Shown here one piece after another: positions 1 to 12,379 of a stretch of DNA of 64,000 nucleotides. Position 1 is the stretch's first letter, and each line of letters starts with the position of its first letter. The DNA is taken from the NCBI RefSeq assembly GCF_027744825.2, contig NC_071335.1, positions 30,827,501 through 30,891,500 of the forward strand, written 5' to 3'. This DNA comes from Synchiropus splendidus (Eukaryota > Chordata > Actinopteri > Syngnathiformes > Callionymidae). The position numbers were made by a program, and so were the translations under genes. Under the pieces are notes generated by a model. It was not told the DNA's origin, made no database searches, and saw only the letters and a list, made by a program, of their open reading frames with translations.

Positions 1-221
1 AGGTTCCTCTGTTCGTCTTATTTGGAACAATGAACAGCCTTTGTAATGGATCAATATAGCGCTCTACAATTTTACTGAGAAAAAAAGTAAAGTAGTTTAT
101 CCAGCAAGAATGTGGCGGATCAATATTGGCTGTGCTTCATGTCGCACCACTGTGCATGATCGACTGGTTTTATTTTCATTAGACTTTGTTAAACCAGTTT
201 TGTCATTTGTTTTTTTAAAAG

Positions 222-2529
<2,308 letters not shown>

Positions 2530-3035
2530 GGAAAAAGCAGAGCTGAATGTTGGTACCATTTCTCCTCGAAAGAACTCAGCCCGAGCGAGCCAGTCTGCCC
2601 CGGCAGACCCAATCTGGCCTTCACGCTGCTGTTAGCTTCTGTGGGCTCCACTTGTGTGGAAGGAGTCCGGGACACTCTTGAACGCCTCACGTCATCTTAA
2701 TCTTTTGTCAGCTTTTATTGAACCCTCACCCCTCAGTAACTTATTAACACCATGCTCACGTGAGTCTAGCCCACCCTACTGTGCATTTTAACTTTGTGAA
2801 TGAAAGAGGAAGCGAGGGAGCGATTGTTTGCTCTGTAAATAACGGTAATGCCTGGTTAAGCTTATGCAATAGCTGAAGCGGGTTTGTTTGCTTTTAGAGT
2901 CACTGAGGGGCTGAAAAAGCTCTTCTTTTATTTGTGTCAGACAATCACACACACGTGGGACAGAAAGGATCTGCTAACAATGATAGTCATGTTCTTCCAA
3001 TGTGTTGTTTCAACACTGAAGTTCAATGTTTAATG

Positions 3036-3165
3036 CAGGAAGTGATTTATACCACTGGACTCTGTTGACAAGTTTGAATGTATTAAACGGTCTGTCTGTT
3101 GAAGTGTCTCATGGCGTCAGTATGTGAACACACAGAGAGCATCTTGGTCGGATCATCTCCTTAGC
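3036..3165. repeat. Interspersed repeat, copy 1 (partner at 15652-15785)
   Basis: This stretch and 15652-15785 share an ordered series of blocks: a GATTTA-containing start, then ACTCTGTTGACAAGT, TGAATG, a GTCTGTAT-like block, TGAACACACAG, and GGATCA. Spacing is similar and both lie in the same orientation, diverged by many substitutions and small indels. Neither copy has coding potential. It is probably an old non-autonomous element. The family is not recognised. Confidence 0.6.
3082..3087 (+). terminator. Candidate pcyt2 polyadenylation signal (ATTAAA)
   Basis: ATTAAA lies about 555 bases after the pcyt2 stop. The stretch between them has no other gene and reads as 3'UTR. The signal sits inside a dispersed repeat that recurs near 15652 (see the repeat entries). 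The functional cleavage site cannot be fixed without transcript data. Confidence 0.4.
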
Positions 3166-4052
3166 GTAGAAGCTCAGATCCAGGACGAAGCGTCGGAATC
3201 GCTTGAGTGGTGTCGGCAATGCTGTGAAGTGTTTGCTGCTGAAGGAGATCTGAGCTCCAGCTGCAACCTTGAGAATCGACTGAGCCCTGATAGCAGGAAC
3301 ATCAGGAAGCCTGTACACACGGAACGACTAAAATGTTTCATGTTGTCTTTTGTTTGGAATCGGCTCAGCACTGACCCCTGATGTAATCCTACTCTCACCT
3401 CGAGTGACTGAGACAAAGGGCAACTCCTTCTGCACGTCTCTCACCACGTAAACAACAGACATGTATGGCTCTTCCTCACTGTTCACTGAATTCCTCCTCA
3501 GGGTGCGACTCCTGAATTTGATCCTTCTATAGCTGCAATCCTCTGTTGATGAAAAGCCAACTGGTAGAGTGGGTTGGTGGGTCTTGGCCCGCCATGGCCC
3601 GGGTGTCTTTTGTTACCTGTGTATTACAGACTCATGGGGCCAGAAATAACCAACCCAGAGTGTTTTTTTGGTGCACCTCAGCTGGGCTGCCAAAGTGGCC
3701 CAGTCTGAGTTGAGTTGAGACGGCAACCGTTGACGTTGCACAGGTGAAATGACAGCAAATAAGACAATGGGAAAGAGGAGACTTATAATAGAAATTTTGC
3801 GAGTCATCAGCCTCACTCAGGGGGGATGTTGAGGGCAATTATCATAGAATGCCAGAGCTATGGGAAGAGATATTACGCAGTAGTTACAACCTCATCACCA
3901 GCTCTTTTATTCAAGTCAAAATGAATGAATTATAATAGATATTCAATAATTTCATTTTAAGTTATTAAATACTTTTTTCAATGCTGTGTTTGCTGTGTCA
4001 GATTGATACACACTAGAGCAAAGCAAAAAGCAACTGACGAAATTCTACAAAA
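3166..4052. other. Tail-to-tail spacer between pcyt2 and the DMBT1-like gene
   Basis: No convincing coding exon, RNA gene or simple repeat is seen. Short open frames here lack codon structure and splice context. The right part (from about 3900) is AT-rich and leads into the presumed 3' end of the minus-strand DMBT1-like transcript. Confidence 0.5.
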
Positions 4053-4058
4053 TTTATT
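4053..4058 (-). terminator. Candidate polyadenylation signal of the DMBT1-like gene
   Basis: TTTATT on the plus strand reads AATAAA on the minus strand, about 380 bases beyond the DMBT1-like stop codon. This would give a 3'UTR of ordinary length. Assignment is by position only. Confidence 0.4.
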
Positions 4059-4434
4059 TTTAAAAAAACATTAATGGACAGTGAACAGGAAAAATGGAAA
4101 AGAAGAGGAGATCATTCACCTCACCTTACAATACAATTGAATGTAAATGTTATAGTCCAGTTCCAGACTAACTGTACACTGACAGACACAAAAGCTGCCT
4201 CAAGCTTGAGTGAACCTTCCAGTCTGTGAGGTTGATGCAGGGACCACTAATCCACACTCTGCCTCTTTTAGAACACAATTATTCATTTGAATTTATGACA
4301 TGAAACCAGCAGAAGATTAGCAATCAAACCATCTGATATCAGGTTTAATATGATACTGTATTTGTGGAGAATGAAAACAAGTCAGGGTGACTTGATAAAT
4401 GATGATGATAAAAGGTCAACGTCCCGCTTGCCAC

Positions 4435-7400
4435 TCACTTGGACGGTTTGTTGACTAAAGACAAGGAAAGTGAGATTAGAACATGACTGTGCATGTGGTG
4501 CAGCAGAATCGTGTTTGTACTCACAAACGATGGGACCAACAGTGAGGGACTTCAATGGAGCAGAGTCGGACACAGATCGAGATCTTCTTCTTGAGCAGGA
4601 CTATGGTGATGAAGCCAGAAGAAAATGGTAAGAATCAGCAGGAACTAAGCGCATGGCATGTGACTGCACTATCTAAGTGAGACTCACTGGAACACAAGAG
4701 GTTCTCCTGCGGTCACAGAGGCTGAGGTTGCAGTGAAGGTAAACGTCTCTGTATTCACCCTGCAGCAGGAAGAACAGTGCAGAGAAGCGAGCCCGTAGGG
4801 ACGAGCCATTCTCAATGACGGCAACCTGCCGGCGGTCAGCTGAGCACCTGCCAGGGACCATGTGGAGAAGTGATGGTTTCACATCACAAAGCTGTGAAGG
4901 CATTTCCAGGTTACGCTCACTCACTTGTTATTGATGAGAGGGTAACGGCCGAAGCTGCTGGGTCTGGGTGAGTGAGAGGCGTAACAGTCGTCCAGGACCA
5001 CAGCAAAGCTCTGGTCTCTTCTATCCACAGTGACGCCCACGTAGAGAGGTGAGCCCAGCTCCATGGTTACCCGACCTCCGGGATAAGTTGAAGTGAAGCC
5101 TGAGTCGCGGTACAAGCGCATCTGGGCAACAGTGTTGGGTCCAGAGCCGGACACTCCTCCGTCAATCCTGTGGACGCCACAACAAACATCTTCTTTGGTT
5201 GGCTCCATGGTGAAAGACTTGGCTTAGTTTGTGTGTTGTGTTTTTCAAGGTTTGGCATTGAGCTGTGATCAGCTAGAGACGGTACATCTCCACCCTACGG
5301 TGCTATATTCAGGAACAGAAGTGCAGTTACAGCTCACTTAAGGAAGGACTGGAAACTGTGATGCAGATGAAGAGGTCAAGAGATGAAATATTGGGCGAGG
5401 AGAGCGCTGTCGTCAGGTGTGTCATACTTACGGCAGTGGTCCCACGGCCACATTCAAAGTGGAATCTGTATCCAGGGAATAGACACAGGAGAAAGGAATT
5501 CTCTTTGGAATGGCAAAAGAGTTGTTGTTGGCAGGATAGACAAACAAGGTGTTGGAGTAGATGCCATGCGTGATGTTGGTCTGAAAGAAGTGGTGGAATG
5601 ATAAAAAGACAATCAACATCTTGTAGCTTGTGCAGCAGAAGTGAGGATGACCAGTGATCAGAATAACACCAGTGTGACTGTGGTGATAGGTCGTCTTTCT
5701 TTACCGTCAGTTTGTTTCCACAGGCGCCAGCTTGGTTCACAACCTCATACCACACGACGCCATTCGACACTCTTGTGTATGTGCAGTTTCGCATTGCAAG
5801 ATTGCCGGATCGAGCATCCAAACCAAGGTTGAGGAAGCTGACCACATTGAGGCCAACCTGGATCTTGCTACTGCTGCAAACCAGCTGAGAAGGTCTGAGT
5901 GAATCGTCTGTATCTGAAATTTGTCATGAGAATTGATGAATAACTCCGGTAGTTAAACATGAACACAGTGGCTTTACGTGATACTCAGTAGAGGAAGGAA
6001 GCTCACCTTCACAGACAACACTGGCGTCCTCCCTGTGTACACAGTTGTGGATCCCAAATCCTCGATGGCGACAGTCGGTGATGGAATTTTCTCTCCCAGA
6101 ACAGTTGACGTCGTCCAGCCAGATGGGGCCACTTCCTTGGCCGTAGGCTGCATTTTGAGGGGCGCTTCTAGCGCGGCCACAGTCCAGCTGTCTGCACACC
6201 ACGTTGGCATCGTTGAGGTCCCAGAGGTCGTCACACACCGTCCCCCACTGGTTGTTGTGGAAGATCTCCACTCTGCCCGTACAGCGGCTGCCTGAGTTGA
6301 CCAACCTGACTGGGGCAGCCGCTTCAGAGGTGGAGATGAGATAAACGCAGCAGATCATGATGGTGGAAAACACTGGCCAAATGGTGGAACTGTCAATGAA
6401 TTTACCTTCACAAACCACCCCAGCATCCTCTCTGTGGCTGCAGTCGTGAGATCCGATCCCTCGGTGACGGCACTCGCTGAGACTGGACTCTTGTCCATTG
6501 CAACGGACGTCGTCCAGCCAAATGGGCCCACTGCCTTGTCCAAAGCGGGCACTACCTGGAGCTGACAGGACCCTGCCACAGCCCAACTGTCTGCACACCA
6601 CCTGAGCGTCGGTCACGTCCCAGAGGTCGTCGCACACTGTCCCCCACCGTCCAGAAAAATTGATCTCCACTCTTCCAGAGCATGAACTGCTCCCTCCGAT
6701 CAGGCGGATCTGCCCTTCAGCCAGGGAGACGTTCGCAGTCGTTGCAGGAGCAGAAGTCTGATTCTGCATTATATGAGTGGTTGATTCAGCAGGGGGTGTT
6801 GTCGGGCGTGGGATAGTGGTTGTGCTGGGCCCAAGGTGAGCTGAACAGAAAAAGACATGAGCAATTTGAACCTTGAGTAACCGCTTGGAAGGACGTAAAA
6901 ATAATTTAATTCAAGTACAAGGACTTAACTTTCCAAAAGGGAAACCAAGACACCACAGAATAACAATCCGAAGCAGAAAGAAAATGGACAGAATTGTTTT
7001 GTTTTGTTTTGTTACACAAACATTAAATGAAAAATTAACAATTATCAATACTTTTCCTAAAATGTTGTGACTGTAATTACCTTCACAAATCACTCCAGCA
7101 TCTTCCAAATGTACGCAGTTGTTGACACCAAATCCTGAATGTTCACATTCCGTGATAGAGCATTCATGACCATGACATTGGACATCATCCAACCAGATGG
7201 GTCCAGCTCCCTCTCCAAAGCGAGCGTTGTGAGGAGCAGCCACTGCTTTGCCGCAGTTGAGCTGTCTGCACACCACATTGGCATCACGCAGGTCCCAGAA
7301 GTCATCGCACACCGTTCCCCAACGACCATCAACAAGGACCTCGACTCTGCCAGCGCAGTGGCTGCTGCCGTTGACCAGTCGCACAGGAACAGGAGCTTAG

Positions 7401-10400
7401 ATGTCGGCAGTGGAGAAGATTGAAAACATGATCATTATTTACCAGACATTTACAGACGAGAAACTGAATTACAACACAATGTCTATCAAGAAAAGACAAC
7501 AAACAAACCGTTACAATCCATGGTGGTACGAGAGGTTTCTGAAGTCGTTATGACTGAAGATGTAGTTCCTGGAGTTGTGGAATCTGTAGTTGTTGATTCT
7601 GAAGTTGTAGCTCCTGGAGTCGAGGTTCCTGCAGTTGAGCGTTCTGAAGTCGTGGTTCCTTCAGTTGTGGGTTCTGAAGTCGTGGTTCCTGTAGTTATGA
7701 GTTTTGATGTTGTGAGGTCTAAAATTGTGGTTTCTTCAATTATGGGTTCCGAAGTTTTGGTTCTCGTGGTTGTGAATTCTGAAGTTGTTGTTTCTGTGCT
7801 TGTGGGTTCTGAGGTTTTGGATCCTGCAGTTGTGAGTTCTAAAGTTGTGGTTTCTGCAGTCGTGGGCTCTGCAGTTATGGTTTCTGCAGTCGTAGGTTCT
7901 GATGTTGTGGTTCTTGCGTTTGTGAATTCTGATGATGTGGTTTCTGCAGGTGTGGGTTCTGAAGCTGTGGTTCCTGTAGTCTTGAGTTCTGATGTTGTGG
8001 GTTCTGAAGTTGTGGGTCCTGCAGTTGTGGCTTCAGAAGTTAGGGGTTCTGAAGTTGTAGGTTCTGAAGTCGTAGTTCCTGCAGTCTTGAGTTCTGAAGT
8101 TGTGGTTTCTACTATTGTAGGTTCTGAAGTTTTGGTTCCTGTAGTCATGAGTTCAGCCGTTGTGGTTTCTGCAATTGTAGTTTCTGACATTGTGGGTCCT
8201 GAAGTTGCGGTTTCTGCAGCTATGGGCTCTGAAGTCGTGGGTTCCAAAGTTGTTGGTTCTGTAGATACTGCAGTTGTGATGTCTGGAGTTGTTGGTTCAG
8301 AAGTTGATGTTTCGGTAGATGTGAGATCGAACATTGTGGTGGTTTCTGATGTTGTGTGTACAGAAGTTGTGGTTTCTGCATTTGTGGGTTCCGAAGTTGT
8401 TGGTTCTGCAGTTGAGGGTTTTGAGATTGTGGTGTCTGGAGTTGTGAGTTCCAAAGTAGTGGTTTCCACAGTTGTGGTTTGTGAAAATGCGGTTTCTTCA
8501 GTTGTGAGTTCTGAAGTTGTGGTTTCTGCAGTTGTGGGACCTGAAGTTGTGGGTTCTGAAGTTGTGGTTTCTGCAGTTGTGGGACCTGAAGTTGGGGTTT
8601 CTGACGTGGTGTGTTCCAAAGTTGTGGTTTCCACAGTTGTGGATTCTAAGGTTGTGGTTTCTTCAGTTGTTTGTCCAAAGGTTGTGGTTTCTTTAGTTGT
8701 GGTTTCTAACGTTGTGGTTTCTGCAGTTGTGGATTCTAAGGTTGTGGTTTCTTCAGTTGTGGTTTCTGCATTTGTGGGTTCCCAAGTTGTGGTTTCTGCA
8801 TTTGTGGGTTCTGCCGTTGTGTGTTCCAAAATTGTGGTTTCCACAGTTGTGGGTTGTGAAGATGTGGTTTCTGCCGTTGTGGGTTTTGCCGTTGTGTGTT
8901 CCAAAATTGTGGTTTCCACAGTTGTGGGTTGTGAAGATGTGGTTTCTGCAGTTGTGGATTCTAAGGTTGTGGTTTCTTCAGTTGTTTGTCCAAAGGTTAT
9001 GGTTTCTTCAGTTGTGGTTTCTGCATTTGTGGGTTCTGAAGTTGTGGGTTCCCAAGTTGTGGTTTCTGCTGTTGTGGGTTCTGAAGTTGTGGTTTCTGCA
9101 GTTATGGGACCAGAAGTTGTGGGTTCCGAATTTGTGGTTTCTGCAGTTGTGGGTTCTGATGTTGTGTGTTCCAAAATTGTGGTTTCCACAGTTGTGGGTT
9201 GTGAAGATGTGGTTTCTTCAGTTGTGGATTCTAAGGTTGTGATTTCTTCCGTTGTTTGTCCAAAGGTTGTGGTTTCTTCAGTTGTGTTTTTTTCAGTTGT
9301 GGTTTCTGCAGTTGTGGGTTCTGAAGTAGTGGTTTCTGCAGTTGTGGGACCTGAAGTTGTGGGTTCCCAAGTTGTGGTTTCTGCTGTTGTGGGTTCTGAA
9401 GTTGTGGTTTCCACAGTTGTGGATTCTAAGGTTGTGGTTTCTTCAGTTGTTTGTCCAAAGGTTGTGGTTTCTTTAGTTGTGGTTTCTAACGTTGTGGTTT
9501 CTGCAGTTGTGGATTCTAAGGTTGTGGTTTCTTCAGTTGTGGTTTCTGCATTTGTGGGTTCTGAAGTTGTGGGTTCCCAAGTTGTGGTTTCTGCATTTGT
9601 GGGTTGTGCCGTTGTGTGTTCCAAAATTGTGGTTTCCACAGTTGTGGGTTGTGAAGATGTGGTTTCTGCAGTTGTGGATTCTAAGGTTGTGGTTTCTTCA
9701 GTTGTTTGTCCAAAGGTTGTGGTTTCTTCAGTTGTGGTTTTTTCAGTTGTGGTTTCTGCAGTTGTGGGTTCTGAAGTAGTGGGTTCGGCAGTGGTGGGTT
9801 CCGAAGTTGTGGTTTCTGCAGTTGTGGGACCTGAAGTTGTGGGTTCCCAAGTTGTGGTTTCTGCTGTTGTGGGTTCTGAAGTTGTGGTTTCTGCAGTTAT
9901 GGGACCAGAAGTTGTGGGTTCCGAATTTGTGGTTTCTGCCGTTGTGGGTTCTGTCGTTGTGTCTTCCAAAATTGTGGTTTCTACAGTTGTGGGCTGTGAA
10001 GATGTGGTTTCTTCAGTTGTGGATTCGAAGGTTGTGGTTTCTGCAGTTGTTTGTCCAAAGGTTGTGGTTTCTTCACTTGTGGTTTCTTCAGTTGTGGTTT
10101 CTAACGTTGTGGTTTCTGCAGTTGTGGATTCTAAGGTTGTGGTTTCTTCAGTTGTGGTTTCTAACGTTGTGGTTTCTGCAGTTGTGGATTCTAAGGTTGT
10201 GGTTTCTTCAGTTGTTTGTCCAAAGGTTGTGGTTTCTTCACTTGTGGTTTCTTCAGTTGTGGTTTCTGCAGTTGTGGGTTCTGAAGTTTTGGGTTCCCAA
10301 GTTGTGGTTTCTGCTGTTGTGGGTTCTGAAGTTGTGGTTTCTGCAGTTATGGGACCAGAAGTTGTGGGTTCCGAATTTGTGGTTTCTGCCGTTGTGGGTT

Positions 10401-12204
10401 CTGCCGTTGTGTCTTCCAAAATTGTGGTTTCCACAGTTGTGGGTTGTGAAGATGTGGTTTCTTCAGTTGTGGATTCTAAGGTTGTGGTTTCTTCAGTTGT
10501 TTGTCCAAAGGTTGTGGTTTCTTCAGTTGTGGTTTCTAACGTTGTGGTTTCTGCAGTTGTGGATCCTAAGGTTGTGGTTTCTAATGTTGTGGTTTCTGCA
10601 TTTGTGGGTTCTGAAGTTGTGGGTTCCCAAGTTGTGGTTTCTGCTGTTGTGGGTTCTGCCGTTGTGTGTTCTGCCGTTGTGTGTTCCAAAATTGTGGTTT
10701 CCACAGTTGTGGGTTGTGAAGATGTGGTTTCTTCAGTTGTGGGTTCTAAGGTTGTGGTTTCTTCAGTTGTTTGTCCAAAGGTTGTGGTTTCTTCAGTTGT
10801 GGTTTCTAACGTTGCGGTTTCCACAGTTGTGGGTTGTGAAGATGTGGTTTCTTCAGTTGTGAGTTCTGAAGTTGTGGTTTCTTCAGTTGTGGATTCTAAT
10901 GTTGTGCTTTCTTTAGTTGTTGGCTCTAAGGTTGTGCTTGCTTCCGTTGTGGGTTCTGAAGTTGTTGGTTCTGCAGTTGAAGGTTTTGAGATTGTGGTTT
11001 CTGGAGTTGCGAGTACAGAAGTTGTGGTTTCTTCAGTTGTAGGTTCTAGAGTCATGGTTTCTTCAGTTGTGTGTTGTAAGGTTGTTGTTTCTTCAGGTGT
11101 AATTTCAGCAGTTTTGGTTTCTTCTGTAGTGGTTTCTATCATTGTGATCACTTCAGTTGTGGATTCTGAAGTTGTCCTTTTTGAAGTTCTGTGTTCTAAG
11201 GTTGTGGTTTCTTCAGGTGTGGTTTCTGACGTGGTTTCTTCAGTTGTGGTTTCGAAGGTTGTTGTTTCTTCAGTTGTGGGTTCTAAGGTTGTTGTTTCCT
11301 CAGGCGTGGTTTCTTCAGTTGTGGGTTCTAAGGTTGTGGTTTCTTCAGTTGTGGGTTCTAAGGTTGTTGTTTCATCAGTTGTGGGTTCTAAGGTTGTTGT
11401 TTCCTCAGGCGTGGTTTCTAAGGTTGTGGGTTCTAATGTTGTTGTTTCTTCAGTTGTGGGTTCTAAGGTTGTTGTTTCTCCAGTTGTGGGTTCTAAGGTT
11501 GTTGTTTCTTCAGGCGTGGTTTCTAAGATTGTGGGTTCTAATGTTGTTGTTTCTTCAGTTGTGGGTTCTAAGGTTGTTGTTTCCTCAGGTTTAATTTCAG
11601 CCGTTGTGGTTTCCAAGGTTGTGATTCCTTCAGTTGTGGATTCTAACCATGTTGTTTCTTCAGGTGTGGTTTCTAAGGTTGTGGATTCTTCAGTTGTGGG
11701 TTCTAAGCTTGTTGTTTCTTCAGGTGTGGTTTCTAATGTTGTGGGTTCTTCACTTGTGGGTTCGAAGATTGATGTTTCTTCAGGTGTCATTTCTAAGGTT
11801 GTTGTTACTTCACATGTGGTTTCTTCAGTTGTGGGTTCTAAAGTTGTCATTTCTGAAGTTGTGTGTTCTAAGGTTGGTGTTTCTTCTGTTGTGGGTTCTA
11901 AGGTTGTTGTTTCTTCAAGTGTATTTCCAGCAGGTGCTTTCAAAAAGCTCAAATCGAACAATCTGCTTCTCACAGATGGCTCTGTCAGCCGCTCCTTACC
12001 TGAAGGCATCATGTCAGTGAAGACATTTTTTATGACATCCTTTTCTCCATTCATCAGTTCTGCTCAAGAGAAATGAAGTCAGTGTAGATAGTAGAATATA
12101 AAGCTCAACAGCTTCAACATACAATGAAGAAAATGTGCACCTGAAGAACTTCCTGCTCCAGTCTGTAAGATGAGGAGCAACGCCAGGATCTTAAACAACC
12201 CCAT
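4435..12204 (-). CDS. DMBT1-like secreted mucin: signal peptide, giant Thr/Glu repeat, three SRCR domains, ZP domain
   Basis: Exons (minus): 12204-12141, 12059-7509, 7395-7081, 6840-6406, 6321-6007, 5907-5705, 5580-5432, 5167-4925, 4847-4688, 4600-4525, 4454-4435. They sum to 6,531 nt, giving 2,176 residues plus stop. Residues 1 to about 20 are a signal peptide ([18 protein letters not shown]). Residues about 70-1538 are a Thr-rich mucin stretch in one exon. Three group B SRCR domains follow (e.g. [39 protein letters not shown]), two in 315-bp phase-1 exons and the middle one in a 435-bp exon with a Thr/Pro linker. Residues about 1894-2176 are a ZP domain ([35 protein letters not shown]). [15 protein letters not shown] carries a furin-type RRRSR site as in other ZP proteins. 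No transmembrane segment follows, so the product should be secreted or polymerise in mucus. The architecture matches DMBT1/gp340-type scavenger glycoproteins. The last 20-nt coding exon is the least certain part. Confidence 0.85.
7509..11925 (-). repeat. Coding 15-bp tandem array (mucin PTS domain)
   Basis: The array lies within one exon and codes for about 300 five-residue units of the form x-E-T/P-T-T, usually paired as ten residues ([30 protein letters not shown]). The plus strand shows the same 15-bp beat (e.g. GTTGTGGTTTCTGCA). The outer edge (11000-11925) is rich in LEPTTEE/ETTP units. The middle (8500-10900) is a more homogeneous higher-order pattern with [21 protein letters not shown] and [15 protein letters not shown]. 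The inner edge (7520-8400) is more diverged. Nearly every residue between glutamates is Thr/Ser, so dense O-glycosylation is expected. Unequal exchange should make the length vary between individuals. Confidence 0.95.
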
Positions 12205-12296
12205 AGTGGACCAGACCTGTGGCACCAACCTGTGGAGGAACAAAGAAACGTCTATGGACATTTGCAGTTGTGAGATGTCTCCTCATCAGTCTTTAC

Positions 12297-12345
12297 CTGT
12301 GAGAAAGCTGTGAGATCCAGGAGTCAGGGAGGAAGAGGGATTGTC
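12297..12345 (-). other. Probable non-coding first exon of the DMBT1-like gene
   Basis: On the minus strand a GTAAAG donor follows CTTTCTCACAG (exon end about 12297). The next acceptor (CCTCCACAG, exon from about 12229) leads into the coding exon whose ATG is at 12204-12202. The 5' end is placed roughly from the TATA box. Inferred, not shown. Confidence 0.45.
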
Positions 12346-12367
12346 ACGGTGCATGAGGGAAGCGGAA

Positions 12368-12376
12368 TATATATAG
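12368..12376 (-). promoter_or_regulatory. TATA box of the DMBT1-like gene
   Basis: The minus strand reads GGGGCTATATATATTCC, a strong TATA element about 165 bases upstream of the start codon and about 25-30 bases before the presumed non-coding first exon. A TATA promoter suits a tissue-restricted secretory gene. Confidence 0.55.
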
Positions 12377-12379
12377 CCC

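Noticed and set aside
5067..5258. Alternative acceptor at 5218 for the third ZP exon
   Set aside because: It shifts the frame and destroys the ZP sequence. The acceptor giving exon start 5167 restores it.
8697..11594. Plus-strand frames with WFLQLW-type repeats
   Set aside because: Third reading of the same 15-bp repeat; low complexity, no start context, no domain.
7509..12059. CRISPR-like array
   Set aside because: The repeats are contiguous coding units without unique spacers, in a eukaryotic gene.
7520..12076. Plus-strand frame of about 1,500 codons, Val/Ser-rich
   Set aside because: Exact antisense of the mucin exon. The minus frame continues through proper splice sites into SRCR and ZP exons and follows a signal peptide; the plus frame has no domain or splice partner.
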